Origin: Nocardiopsis sp. JB363
GTDB taxonomy: Bacteria; Actinomycetota; Actinomycetes; Streptosporangiales; Streptosporangiaceae
NCBI RefSeq assembly: GCF_900143625.1
Contig: NZ_FRFF01000065.1
Span: 1 to 64,000, forward strand
Direction of reading: 5' to 3'
Length of the DNA: 64,000 nt
The first letter of the stretch is position 1; each line of letters opens with the position of its first letter. Below the pieces are notes generated by a model that worked only from the letters and a program-made list of their open reading frames with translations, ran no database searches and had not been told where the DNA came from. Below, one piece after another: positions 18,402-29,177 of the stretch. A program made the translations under genes and the position numbers.

Positions 18402-19949
18402 ATGGCCGACCCGGCCGACGTAGGCGGCGGGAACAGAAAGAGGCTCCTACTCCTGGGTGGTGCGGCGGTGTTGGTCCTCGCGGTCCTGGCCACCGCCCTC
18501 ACCTTGGGGGACCGCTTCACCTGCGGAGGGCCGGGCAGCGGTGTCCGGGAAATCCAGGGCGAGTGCATCGGCATTACGGACGGCTCCTTCGAATTCGCCG
18601 ACGAGTTCGCGCACGTCACCGATCTCATCCGTGCCGAGAACGAGCGCATCGACGCCCTCGACGGGCCCATCGTCCGCGTCGCCTTCCTCGGCACCCTCAG
18701 CTTCGAGGAGGTCGGCCCGATGGACCCGACCCGGATGCGCGGAGCCTTGGAGGGCGCCTACACCGCGCAGATCCGCGCGAACGACACCCGCGCCTACGGT
18801 GACCCCACCCCCCAGATCCAGTTGGTCCTGGCGAACATGGGCGGCCGGCAGGGGTCCTGGGAACCGGTCGTGGACGACCTGGTCGCCATGTCGCAGGACG
18901 AGGAACGCCGCCTCGTCGCCGTCACCGGCATGGGGGTCAGCATCGAGTCGACCAGGGACGTCGCCGAGGAACTCCACGAGCACGACATCCCCATGATCTC
19001 CTCCGCGGTCACCGCCGACGGACTCGCGCACGGCCCGGAGGGGATCGACGACGCCGGCGACGCGGAGAATCCGGCCTTGCCCGGGGTGATCCGGGTGGCG
19101 CCCAGCAACAACGAATACGTCAAGGCGCTGAAGACCTACCTGGAAGGTCTCGACGGCACCGCCCGCGCCGTCATCGTGCACGACCAGACCGAACCCGATC
19201 TGTTCGTCTCCACCCTGAAGAGTGCCTACGACGAACACCTGAGCGCGTACACCGAGGGGCGTTCCGTCCAGACCTACAGGGGCACCACCGTCGGTGACAC
19301 CCCACCCGCCGGCCTGTTCTCCGACGTGTCCGGCAACGTGTGCGCGACCGACGCCGACACCATCCTCTTCGCCGGCCGCGCACCCGATCTGGACGCGTTC
19401 CTGGACAGCCTCAAGTACAGCGTCTGCGACCGCCCGATGCGGATCCTCTTCGTCTCCACCGGGATGAGCATGCTCAACCAGGAGGAGGAGATGCGGCTCA
19501 TCGAGGAACAGGACATCACGTTGGTGTACGCCACCGGCGTCGACCCGCGCTGGAACGACGCGCCCGCCGGTTCCTCCGGTGTTCCGGAGGGTTACCCGGC
19601 CTTCCACGACGCCTACCTGGACCACTTCGGCGAGGAGGACATCGACCGCGAACGGCTCGCCAACGGGTACGCCCTCGTCAACCACGACGCGGTCGCGGTG
19701 GCCGCCGCGGCCATCCGGATGACCAACGAACAGGGCAACGAGCAGGTGGCGCCGAACGCCGAGTCGGTCCAGGCCCGGCTCATGCTGCTCAACACCCGCA
19801 ACAATCAGATCAAGGTGGGCGGCGGCAAGCTCAGCTACAGCCCGGAGAGCGCGGGCGAGGCCATCGGACGGTACGTCCCGATCGTCGAGCTGCCGTTCGA
19901 CGCCGACGCCGACGCCGCGCCGGAGCCGCACATCATCACCGGCGAATAG
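18402..19949 (+). CDS. Membrane-anchored periplasmic-binding-protein-like receptor
   Basis: 515-residue protein with one N-terminal membrane helix (LLLLGGAAVLVLAVLATALTL, about residues 15-36) and no cleavage or lipobox, then a large extracytoplasmic part. From about residue 75 it follows the type 1 periplasmic-binding (Leu/Ile/Val receptor) fold: VRVAFLGTLSF, VAVTGMGVSIESTRDVAEEL, IPMISSAVTADGL, RVAPSNNEYVKALKTYL and DTILFAGRAPDLDAFL. The segment FTCGGPGSG...ECIGITDGS before it, with two cysteines, recurs in actinomycete proteins of this type. No permease or ATPase of the HAAT family is adjacent, so it may be a sensor rather than a transporter component. Confidence 0.7.
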   Translation: MADPADVGGGNRKRLLLLGGAAVLVLAVLATALTLGDRFTCGGPGSGVREIQGECIGITDGSFEFADEFAHVTDLIRAENERIDALDGPIVRVAFLGTLSFEEVGPMDPTRMRGALEGAYTAQIRANDTRAYGDPTPQIQLVLANMGGRQGSWEPVVDDLVAMSQDEERRLVAVTGMGVSIESTRDVAEELHEHDIPMISSAVTADGLAHGPEGIDDAGDAENPALPGVIRVAPSNNEYVKALKTYLEGLDGTARAVIVHDQTEPDLFVSTLKSAYDEHLSAYTEGRSVQTYRGTTVGDTPPAGLFSDVSGNVCATDADTILFAGRAPDLDAFLDSLKYSVCDRPMRILFVSTGMSMLNQEEEMRLIEEQDITLVYATGVDPRWNDAPAGSSGVPEGYPAFHDAYLDHFGEEDIDRERLANGYALVNHDAVAVAAAAIRMTNEQGNEQVAPNAESVQARLMLLNTRNNQIKVGGGKLSYSPESAGEAIGRYVPIVELPFDADADAAPEPHIITGE

Positions 19950-19965
19950 ACCGCACCCTGAGACA

Positions 19966-19996
19966 CCGTTCGTGAGGGCGAGACCCTCACGAACGG
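19966..19996 (+). terminator. Perfect 13-bp stem hairpin
   Basis: CCGTTCGTGAGGG (19966-19978) and CCCTCACGAACGG (19984-19996) pair without mismatch around the loop CGAGA, 16 bp after the binding-protein stop. No U-run follows. Confidence 0.8.
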
Positions 19997-20092
19997 AGGG
20001 TGGGCGTGTGACATGCGGCGGGACGCACGGTAGAACAGCACGGACGTCCCCGATGCCGTGATCCGGCGCCGATGAACGAGGAGCACGAACCC

Positions 20093-22060
20093 TTGACCGA
20101 CAACCCTTTTCTGTCACCCAGCACACTGCCCTACGGGCTCCCGGACTTCGCGAGGATCCGCGAAGAGCACTACCGGCCCGCCTTCGACCAGGGCGTGGCC
20201 GAGCACCTCGCCGAGGTGGCGGCGATCGTCGCCGACCCGGAGGAGCCCACCTTCGAGAACACCATCGCCGCCCTGGAACGCTCGGGACGCACCCTGCAAC
20301 GGGTCGAGACCGTCCTGCACACCCTCGCCGGTTCCGACGCCACCGACGCCATCCAGGAACTGGAGGCCGAACTCGCCCCCCGCGCCACCCAGCACCAGGA
20401 CGCCATCCTGCTGGACCGGGGGCTCTGGGACCGCATCAAGCGGGTCACCACCACCGACCCCGAGGAGTCCAGACTCCTGGAGCGGTACCGGCTCGACTTC
20501 GTCCAGGCGGGCGCCGACCTGGACGACGCCGAGCAGGCACGCATGCGCGACCTCAACACCGAGATCGCCGAGCTCGGTACGGAGTTCGCCCGCGACCTGG
20601 TCCGGGCCTCCACGGAGTCCGCCCTGGTCACCCAGGACGTCTCCGACCTCGACGGGCTCGACGAGGCCTGGCTCCAAGCCATCGAGAACGATGGCGAGTA
20701 CGTGCTGCCGCTGCTCAACACGACCGTGCAGCCGGCCCTGGCCCGGTTGAACGACCGCGCCACCCGCGAGAAGCTCTACAACCTCAGCGTGGAGCGCGCC
20801 CCGGCGAACCTGGAGATCGCCAAGCGCGTCGCGGCGATCCGCGCCGAACAGGCCGGACTGCGCGGTTACCCCGACCACGCCGCCTACAAGGTCGCGGACC
20901 AGACCGCCAAGACCGTCGACGCGGTCGAGGAACGTCTCGGTCAGCTGGTGGGGCCTGCGCGACGCAACGTCGAGCGTGAGGCCGCCGAACTGGCCGAGCA
21001 CGCCGGTCACGACATCGAGCCGTGGGACTGGCCGTACTACGCGGAGCAGGTCCGTAAGGCCCGCTACGACTTCGACGAGAACGCCCTGCGCCCCTACTTC
21101 GAGCTGGGCCGGGTGATCGAGGACGGGGTCCTGTACGCGGCCACGCGCCTGTACGGCGTCACCTTCACCGAACGTTCCGACCTGAGCGGATACCACCCCG
21201 ACACACGGGTGTGGGAGGTCTTCGACGGCGACGGCACCGCGCTCGGCCTGTTCCTGCTCGACCCCTACGCTCGGCCGACCAAACGCGGCGGGGCGTGGAT
21301 GCACAATCTCGTCGACCAGTCCTACCTGATGGACGAGCGGCCCGTGGTGGTGAACAACCTCAACATCACCAAGCCGATGTCGGGGGCCACCCTGCTCACC
21401 TTCGACGAGGTGGAGACCGCCTTCCACGAATTCGGCCACGCCCTGCACGGGCTACTGTCGGCGGTGCGCTACCCGCGGGTCGAGGGCACGAGCGTGCCGC
21501 GCGACTTCGTGGAGTTCCCGTCCCAGGTCAACGAGATGTGGGCGACCTGGCCGGAGATCCTCGCGAACTACGCCAAGCACCACGAGACGGGTGAGCCCGT
21601 CCCGGTCGAACTGGTGGAGCGGCTCACCGCGGCGGAGAAGTTCAACCAGGGCTTCTCGACCTTCGAGTACTTGGCCGCCGCGCTGCTGGACTGGTCGTGG
21701 CACCGCATCGAGCCCGGGACGACGGTGGAGCACGCCCAGGTCTTCGAGAACAAGGCACTGGAGAAGGTGGGCGCCCTGCACCCGCTGGTCCGTCCCCGGT
21801 ACCGGACCTCGTACTTCATGCACGTGTTCTCCAACGACTACAGCGCCGGCTACTACTCCTACGTGTGGAGCGAGGTGCTGGACGCCGAGAGCGTGGAGTG
21901 GTTCAAGGCCAACGGCGGGCTGCTCCGGGAGAACGGCGACCGTTTCCGCGAGAAGGTGCTGGCCGTGGGCGGCAGCGTCGACCCGATGGAGGCCGTCACC
22001 GACTTCCTGGGCCGTGAGCCCGGCATGGAGCCGCTGCTGGCCCGCAAGGGTCTGAAGTAG
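20093..22060 (+). CDS. M3-family oligopeptidase (thimet/oligopeptidase A type)
   Basis: 655-residue zinc metallopeptidase of the M3 family, degrading short peptides in the cytosol. The zinc motif HEFGHALHGLL (HExxH, about residue 445) is followed by the third-ligand region PRDFVEFPSQVNEMWA, and the C-terminal segments PRYRTSYFMHVFSNDYSAGYYSYVW are family-typical. The size matches the OpdA/Dcp branch. No signal peptide is seen. The start is probably TTG 20093, because ACGAGGAG lies nine bases upstream, rather than ATG 20072, which has none. Confidence 0.92.
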   Translation: MTDNPFLSPSTLPYGLPDFARIREEHYRPAFDQGVAEHLAEVAAIVADPEEPTFENTIAALERSGRTLQRVETVLHTLAGSDATDAIQELEAELAPRATQHQDAILLDRGLWDRIKRVTTTDPEESRLLERYRLDFVQAGADLDDAEQARMRDLNTEIAELGTEFARDLVRASTESALVTQDVSDLDGLDEAWLQAIENDGEYVLPLLNTTVQPALARLNDRATREKLYNLSVERAPANLEIAKRVAAIRAEQAGLRGYPDHAAYKVADQTAKTVDAVEERLGQLVGPARRNVEREAAELAEHAGHDIEPWDWPYYAEQVRKARYDFDENALRPYFELGRVIEDGVLYAATRLYGVTFTERSDLSGYHPDTRVWEVFDGDGTALGLFLLDPYARPTKRGGAWMHNLVDQSYLMDERPVVVNNLNITKPMSGATLLTFDEVETAFHEFGHALHGLLSAVRYPRVEGTSVPRDFVEFPSQVNEMWATWPEILANYAKHHETGEPVPVELVERLTAAEKFNQGFSTFEYLAAALLDWSWHRIEPGTTVEHAQVFENKALEKVGALHPLVRPRYRTSYFMHVFSNDYSAGYYSYVWSEVLDAESVEWFKANGGLLRENGDRFREKVLAVGGSVDPMEAVTDFLGREPGMEPLLARKGLK

Positions 22061-22066
22061 ACAGGA

Positions 22067-22093
22067 GGGCCGCCCCTGATCTCGGGGCGGCCC
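22067..22093. terminator. Bidirectional terminator, M3 peptidase/rRNA methylase
   Basis: GGGCCGCCCC (22067-22076) pairs with GGGGCGGCCC (22084-22093) in the 39-bp gap between convergent genes. Confidence 0.8.
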
Positions 22094-22099
22094 CTTCAC

Positions 22100-24182
<2,083 letters not shown>

Positions 24183-24661
24183 GGTTTCCCCCTTCGAAAA
24201 CGGCACTCCCTCTCGGCCTGGCCACGGGTCCGGTGTCCCAAACGTGACGTGGCCGAGGTCGCACCGCTTCTTTGCCCGATCCCTTCGACGCGTCGAGCGT
24301 GGAGCTCCTCGCGGAGGCGCCTCGGACCGGCATGCGTCGCACGTCGGCCGAGCGGTCGGTGCCGTCTCGCGTCGGCACGTTCCAGGGCCCATGGGCCACA
24401 GGGGACCAACAAAAAAGACCTGGGGCTTCTCTCGTGCAGAGGAAGAGAGAAACCCCAGGTCAGGGCGGAAACGATAGCACGGTCGTCATGTTCTCGTGCC
24501 GTTCGACGGCCCGATCCGATAGGCCGCTTCCAAGGACGGCGTGGATCCTCGGACGAAGGGCGGGCCGGACGCGGCAGGGCCCCTCGGCGACGGAACGGCC
24601 CGGTGGACGCTCGACGTCCCCGCCATGTGGTCAAGTGCTCATCGTTCCCAGGACGAGCTGG
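24183..24661. other. 479-bp intergenic stretch with a terminator hairpin
   Basis: Between gldA and the SLC13 transporter I see no gene. It should hold the gldA promoter (24183-24417), and it contains the first copy of the 45-bp repeated hairpin at 24418-24462. The remaining ~200 bp (24463-24661) show no motif or RNA gene I can identify. Confidence 0.5.
24418..24462 (-). repeat. 45-bp hairpin repeat, copy 1 (terminator-like)
   Basis: Identical over 45 bp to 28941-28985 in the same orientation. It is a long stem-loop: ACCTGGGG pairs with CCCCAGGT and TTCTCTC with GAGAGAA, around a loop of about eleven bases. On the minus strand it is followed by C and six T's (plus-strand AAAAAAG just left of it), a classic intrinsic terminator for transcripts coming from the SLC13 gene. 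Confidence 0.85.
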
Positions 24662-26359
24662 TCACTGGAACCCGGGAGGAATGGTCATGAGGTCGATTCC
24701 CCACATCAGGGGCAGCATGTTGAGCACTCCTACTACGATGAGGATCAGGGCGATAATATTCAGCCAGAACCCGGTTTTGACCATTCCCATGATCGTCACC
24801 TTTCCGGTGCCGAACATGATCGCGTTCGGAGGGGTGCCCACCGGAAGCATGAACGCGCAGTTCGCGGCCATCGCGCAGGGGACCATCAACGCGTACGGGT
24901 GAATATTAAGAGAAATCGCGAAAGCGGCCATGACCGGAAGAATCATGGTTGCCGTCGCGGCGTTCGAGGTGATCTCCGTCAGGAAGAGCACGAGCGTGGT
25001 CGCGATGATGATGACCAGGATCACGTTGACCCCGTCGAGCATGCGCAGCTGCTCGCCGATCCAGGAAGAGAGGCCGGTTTCGACGAACCCGGCAGCAATG
25101 GCCAGTCCGCCACCGAAGAGCAGGAGGATACCCCAGGGGATCTTCTTCGAGTCCTCCCATCGGAGGATCCGCTGCTCCCTTTTGTTGCGAGTCGGCAATG
25201 TGAACAGGATCACCGTCGCGACGATCGCGATGACGCCGTCGCTGATGCCTGGGAGAAGGTCTTCCCAGATGAAGGATCGAGTCACCCACATGAACGCCGC
25301 TCCGAGGAACACGCAGAGTACGGCCTTTTCCTCAGTGGACATTCTGCCGAGAGCCCGCTTCTCCCCCCGGATGATCTCCTTGCCGCCGGGAAGGTGCTTG
25401 AACCTGACCTTGAAGACGATGTTCGTCAGGTAGAACCAAGCGAAGGCGAGGAGGATGACGACGATCGGAAGTCCGAACACCATCCATCCACCGAACGAGA
25501 TGCTCTCGTCGAAAATCTCCCCGACCGTTGCCGCGAGAATGGCGAGCGGTGGTGTACCGATGAGCGTACCGAGGCCGCCGATGGTGGCCGCGTAACCGAT
25601 GCCGAACACCATGGACTTCTCGAACTTCGGCAGATCTTCGGCGTATTCTCCACCCCGCAGTGAACGGGCGGCCTGATATACGACCGCCAGCCCGACGGGG
25701 ATCATCATCATGGTGGCAGCGGTGTTGGAGACCCACATCGACAGGAACCCTGCCGCGACCATGAAGCCGAGGATGATACGACGCGGACTCGTGCCGATGA
25801 TCGAGACGATCGAGAGGGCGATGCGTTGATGAAGATTCCATTTCTCCATCGCGATCGCGATGGAGAACCCTCCGAGGAACAGGAAGATGATGTCGTTGCC
25901 GTACGCCGCGACTACGGAATCCCCGTCCAAGGCGCCGCTCAGCGGTAGGAGCGCGACCGGGAGCAAAGACGTGACCGGGATGGGTATCGCCTCGGTGATC
26001 CACCAGGTCGCGACCCAGAGAGTGGTGGCGAGGACCGCCTTCCCCTCCGGCGAGAGACCTTCGGGGTCGAAGAACACGAGCGTTGCCACGAACAGCAACG
26101 GGCCGAGCACCAGGCCGATGAGGCGTGCGGGTGTGTACCCGGGGCCGGGGCCGGTGGACTCTTCATCCGCTTCCGAGGTCGATTCCGAGTTCTCAAGACC
26201 GTCGTGGGACTCAGCGGGACCGCCGGCACCGTCCCTGTTCGATGTCACCATTTCCGCGCGTGGCGACTTCCTACGCTGGGAGAAGGTCAGGAGCTCTTTG
26301 ATCTCTCGGTGTGATGCCCACAGGTTTCCCCATATGGAATGCAGATAAGAGTTTGCCAT
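24662..26359 (-). CDS. SLC13/DASS-family dicarboxylate:sodium symporter
   Basis: 565-residue transporter of the divalent anion:sodium symporter family. A ~75-residue hydrophilic, Glu/Ser-rich N-terminal extension precedes about eleven membrane segments. The two family-defining Ser-Asn motifs are present: WVSNTAATMMMIPV in the first half and TSNAATATMILP in the second, together with GTPP-type repeats (LIGTPPLAIL and PVGTPPNAIM). Members carry succinate, malate, citrate or tartrate. The divergent neighbours, a D-tartrate dehydratase and a GntR regulator, make tartrate the most likely substrate. It follows tarD on the same strand with a 264-bp gap that has no gene, so it may be read from the tarD promoter or its own. 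Confidence 0.9.
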   Translation of the reverse strand: MANSYLHSIWGNLWASHREIKELLTFSQRRKSPRAEMVTSNRDGAGGPAESHDGLENSESTSEADEESTGPGPGYTPARLIGLVLGPLLFVATLVFFDPEGLSPEGKAVLATTLWVATWWITEAIPIPVTSLLPVALLPLSGALDGDSVVAAYGNDIIFLFLGGFSIAIAMEKWNLHQRIALSIVSIIGTSPRRIILGFMVAAGFLSMWVSNTAATMMMIPVGLAVVYQAARSLRGGEYAEDLPKFEKSMVFGIGYAATIGGLGTLIGTPPLAILAATVGEIFDESISFGGWMVFGLPIVVILLAFAWFYLTNIVFKVRFKHLPGGKEIIRGEKRALGRMSTEEKAVLCVFLGAAFMWVTRSFIWEDLLPGISDGVIAIVATVILFTLPTRNKREQRILRWEDSKKIPWGILLLFGGGLAIAAGFVETGLSSWIGEQLRMLDGVNVILVIIIATTLVLFLTEITSNAATATMILPVMAAFAISLNIHPYALMVPCAMAANCAFMLPVGTPPNAIMFGTGKVTIMGMVKTGFWLNIIALILIVVGVLNMLPLMWGIDLMTIPPGFQ

Positions 26360-26623
26360 TTCATGCCTTCTTGGTCTTTTGCTCGGCTCGGCTTGCTGGG
26401 GGAAGCGGCTTTGGTGGCATCAGGTTCGACGCCGGCCATGAAGGAAAATGGGATCGTATGTAATTCGCAAGGGGGAAGAGCCCATTTTTGTTGTGGAGGC
26501 GTTCCTTTGGTGGCACTCGTTGTTCAGATGATGGTGCGCGCTGCCTCGGAGCGGTCGTACGTGATGCCGAAGACGGCGGCTCCCGTAGCCACGGCCGGCC
26601 CGGGAGCCACCGATCTCGGGCGG

Positions 26624-27790
26624 TCAGGCGTGCAGGCCCCGGAGGACGTCGTAGAACTCCGCCTTGCCTTCGAGCCCGATGCCCGGAAGGTCACCCGGTG
26701 CCACACGACTGCGGGTGACGACCGCGTCGTCGGTGAAGCCGCCTGTGGGCTGGAACTCGCCGGGATAGGACTCGTTGCCACCGAGCTTGAGAGCCGCGGC
26801 GATGTGCAGCGAGAACTGGTGCCCGCCGTGCGGAATGCACCGGCGGGAGGACCAGCCGTGCTGGGCGAGCATGTCCAGGACTCGGCGGTACTCCGTCAGC
26901 CCGTAGCTCAGTGCCGGGTCGACCTGGATGAAGTCGCGGTCCGGGCGCATCCCGCCGTAGCGAATCAGGTTCCGGGCGTCCTGCAAGGAGAACAGGTTCT
27001 CGCCGGTCGCAATGGGATTACGGTAGTTCTCCGACAGCGTCGCGTTCAGACCGTAATCCAGTGGGTCGCCGACTTCCTCGTACCAGAAGAGGCCGTACCG
27101 GTCGATGGCCCGGCCGTAGTCCAGCGCGGTCTGTAGGTCGAACTTACCGTTGGCGTCCACCATCAGACGCGACCCGTCGCCGTCCAGAACGTCGATGACC
27201 GCCTCGATGCGATCGAGGTCCTCGGCCAGGTCGGCGCCGCCGATCTTCATCTTGACGATCTCGTACCCGGAGTCGAGGAAGCCGCGCATCTCGTCCTGCA
27301 GGTCTTCCAGGGTCTTGCCAGGCGCGTAGTAGCCGCCGGCGGCGTAGACGAAGACGTCCTTGTCCGGGTCGCCGTCACCGTAGTGGTCGGAGATCCACCG
27401 GTACAGCGGTACACCTGCGGCCTTGGCGGCAAGGTCGTGCAGCGCCATGTCCACCACGCCGACGGCAACGGAGCGTTCACCGTGGCCGCCGGGCTTCTCG
27501 TTGCGCATCATGACATCCCACGCCTTGATGGGAGAGAGCTCGCCGTTCTCGTCCAGCAGCTCCTCCGCCGCGGCGTTCCGCAGTCGCGGCAGCATTCGCT
27601 CGTTCAGGATGGCCGTGGCGTTGTACCGGCCGTTGGAGTTGAAGCCGTAACCCACCAGGGGCTTGCCGTCGACCAGTACGTCACTGACCAGTGCCAGGAC
27701 CGTGCAGTCCATCTTGCTGAAGTCGATGTACGCGTTGCGCATCGACGAGCTGATCGGGATGGTTCCCACGTGGGCGGAAACGATTCTCAT
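26624..27790 (-). CDS. tarD: D(-)-tartrate dehydratase (enolase superfamily)
   Basis: 388-residue mandelate-racemase/enolase-superfamily enzyme that dehydrates D-tartrate to oxaloacetate. It follows the characterised Bradyrhizobium TarD pattern closely: RNAYIDFSKM, VGYGFNSNGRY, NEKPGGHGERSVAVG, FVYAAGGYYAPGK, then the general base KMKIGG (~residue 183), metal ligands in VDANGKFD (~213), YEEVGDPLDY (~239) and ATGENLFS (~265), and the catalytic His in CIPHGGHQ (~322). Those positions match the known active-site numbering. The start ATG 27790 is preceded by GGAAGAG. It shares a divergent promoter with the GntR regulator, where two palindromes lie. Confidence 0.93.
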   Translation of the reverse strand: MRIVSAHVGTIPISSSMRNAYIDFSKMDCTVLALVSDVLVDGKPLVGYGFNSNGRYNATAILNERMLPRLRNAAAEELLDENGELSPIKAWDVMMRNEKPGGHGERSVAVGVVDMALHDLAAKAAGVPLYRWISDHYGDGDPDKDVFVYAAGGYYAPGKTLEDLQDEMRGFLDSGYEIVKMKIGGADLAEDLDRIEAVIDVLDGDGSRLMVDANGKFDLQTALDYGRAIDRYGLFWYEEVGDPLDYGLNATLSENYRNPIATGENLFSLQDARNLIRYGGMRPDRDFIQVDPALSYGLTEYRRVLDMLAQHGWSSRRCIPHGGHQFSLHIAAALKLGGNESYPGEFQPTGGFTDDAVVTRSRVAPGDLPGIGLEGKAEFYDVLRGLHA

Positions 27791-27811
27791 AGCACTCTTC
27801 CTGCGGAATTA

Positions 27812-27833
27812 GGTCTTATAAGACCCTTATAAG
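27812..27833. promoter_or_regulatory. Twin CTTATAAG operator for the tartrate GntR regulator
   Basis: The perfect palindrome GGTCTTATAAGACC (27812-27825) contains CTTATAAG at 27815-27822, and a second CTTATAAG follows at 27826-27833, exactly 11 bp (one helical turn) away. It is 22-45 bp upstream of the tarD start and in the divergent region to the GntR gene. FCD-type GntR proteins bind short palindromes, so this is the likely operator pair. Confidence 0.75.
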
Positions 27834-27905
27834 TTATGTGGAGCCTATGCTGGCTGCGACGAGGGGCACAAGCCCGTGGGCAGAAATTCTGTGAGAGAGG
27901 TCATG

Positions 27906-28607
27906 ATGACCAGCGCGAACGTCTTCTCCAGCAAGGGCGGTCTGGCCTACACCGAGCTGCGCCGTCGTATCACCTCCGGTGAGCTCGCCCCGGGATCACG
28001 TTTGTCGCAGTACGAACTGGCGGAGGAGATGGGGATGAGCATCACCCCTCTGCGTGAGGCGGTGAGACGGCTGGCCAGCGAGGACTGGGTCGTGATGGAC
28101 GCCCACCGAGATGTTCGCGTGGCGCCCATGAGCGCCTCCGAAGCGCGTGAACTGCTGGAGGTCCGTTTCTCGCTGGAACCCTCCGCCACCGAGCTCGCCG
28201 CCCTACGTCGGACGGAACGGGAGATCGCCACCATGAAGGCGGCGGCCGACGAACTCCTTCCGGTCACCCGCACCTGGGGTGAGGAAGCCATTGCGGCACA
28301 TCGGGCCTTTCACCGGGCGATCTACGCTGCTTCCCACAACAACGTGATGATCAGGCTTCTGGATGACCTGTGGGACAAAGCGGACCGGTACCGGAGGATC
28401 GGCCTGGAACTGCCCGCGGGTGCCGAGCCACGCACGATAGACCTGAACCAGCACCACAGGATCCTGGAGCTCGTCATCGTTGGCGACGGTGCTGCCGCGG
28501 CCGGGCTGGTGCGCACCCATATCCACAACAGCCTCGGAGCCATGGTCACGGACACCCTCGAAGGCCGGGAACGTGCTTACCACTCCATTTCCGAGAGATC
28601 GGCCTGA
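27906..28607 (+). CDS. GntR/FadR-family (FCD) regulator of the tartrate module
   Basis: 233-residue regulator. The N-terminal winged helix includes LRRRITSGELAPGSRLSQYELAEEMG and MSITPLREAVRRLASED (residues ~15-65), the GntR signature. The C-terminal FCD ligand domain shows the helical metal/acid-binding pattern with His in HRAFHRAIY, NQHHRILE and RTHIHNSL. These domains typically sense a carboxylate, here plausibly tartrate. ATG 27906 is preferred over ATG 27903 and GTG 27876 because GAGAGAGG lies five bases before it. Divergent from tarD; repression relieved by substrate is the usual mode. Confidence 0.88.
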   Translation: MTSANVFSSKGGLAYTELRRRITSGELAPGSRLSQYELAEEMGMSITPLREAVRRLASEDWVVMDAHRDVRVAPMSASEARELLEVRFSLEPSATELAALRRTEREIATMKAAADELLPVTRTWGEEAIAAHRAFHRAIYAASHNNVMIRLLDDLWDKADRYRRIGLELPAGAEPRTIDLNQHHRILELVIVGDGAAAAGLVRTHIHNSLGAMVTDTLEGRERAYHSISERSA

Positions 28608-28940
28608 GGCCACCCGAAGCGCTGGTCACACAACCACTCGGCACTCCACGCCCCGCCAACAGATCCGGTGGGATCGGGATCATCGACAGGGGCAGGCTTC
28701 GCCTCCGTCGGGACAGAGTCACCGCGGGCGCCGGCACATCCCCGTGCCATCACCTGTGGAGGGTACGGGGAGCCCCTGTTCAAGTCCGTACACAGGCCTG
28801 CGCGGGTCCGCCGCGCTCACGCTTCCTCAAGATGCTCGGAGGGTTCGTCCTCGCAGTTCAGCGTCCAGATTCGGGACGGTAAGCGGTCGGCGCGCGTACC
28901 GGACAGGGATCCTGTGTCGGCAGACCCTGGGCATGAAGAA
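28608..28940. other. 333-bp gap without a recognisable gene
   Basis: Between the GntR gene and the second 45-bp repeat I see no supported coding region, insertion sequence or RNA gene. Several short open frames run through it, without ribosome sites or recognisable pattern. Such empty sequence next to a tRNA is common at integration sites. Confidence 0.4.
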
Positions 28941-28985
28941 ACCTGGGGCTTCTCTCGTGCAGAGGAAGAGAGAAACCCCAGGTCA
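28941..28985 (-). repeat. 45-bp hairpin repeat, copy 2 (tRNA-Ser terminator)
   Basis: Identical to 24418-24462, same orientation. On the minus strand it begins four bases after the end of tRNA-Ser and is followed by TTTCTTC, so it is well placed to terminate the tRNA transcript. The duplicate lies 4.5 kb away on the far side of the tartrate module. Confidence 0.85.
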
Positions 28986-28989
28986 TGTG

Positions 28990-29076
28990 CGGAGGATATG
29001 GGATTTGAACCCATGAGGGGGTTGCCCCCCAACCGCATTAGCAGTGCGGCGCCCTAGGCCTCTAGGCGAATCCTCC
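28990..29076 (-). tRNA. tRNA-Ser(GCT)
   Basis: 87-nt class II tRNA. The acceptor stem pairs GGAGGAT with ATCCTCC; the anticodon stem CCGCA/TGCGG encloses the loop CTGCTAA with anticodon GCT (plus-strand 29040-29042); a long variable arm (TTGGGGGGCAACCCCCTC region) and the T-loop GGTTCAAATCC follow. CCA is not encoded (GCACA follows). GCT reads AGC/AGT serine codons. Confidence 0.95.
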
Positions 29077-29177
29077 TGGCTGCGACCAGCCTACAGAGCG
29101 CGGGGTCCGGGCGCAAAACGAATCTCCCGGGCGGATCCGGTCGGGGAGGTCGGGGACGTCCGACCTCCCCTGCGGAC

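Noticed and set aside
24418-28985. The two 45-bp repeats as a CRISPR or insertion-sequence inverted pair
   Set aside because: Only two copies, 4.5 kb apart, same orientation, each a self-complementary hairpin with a terminator context; no transposase or Cas gene is near.
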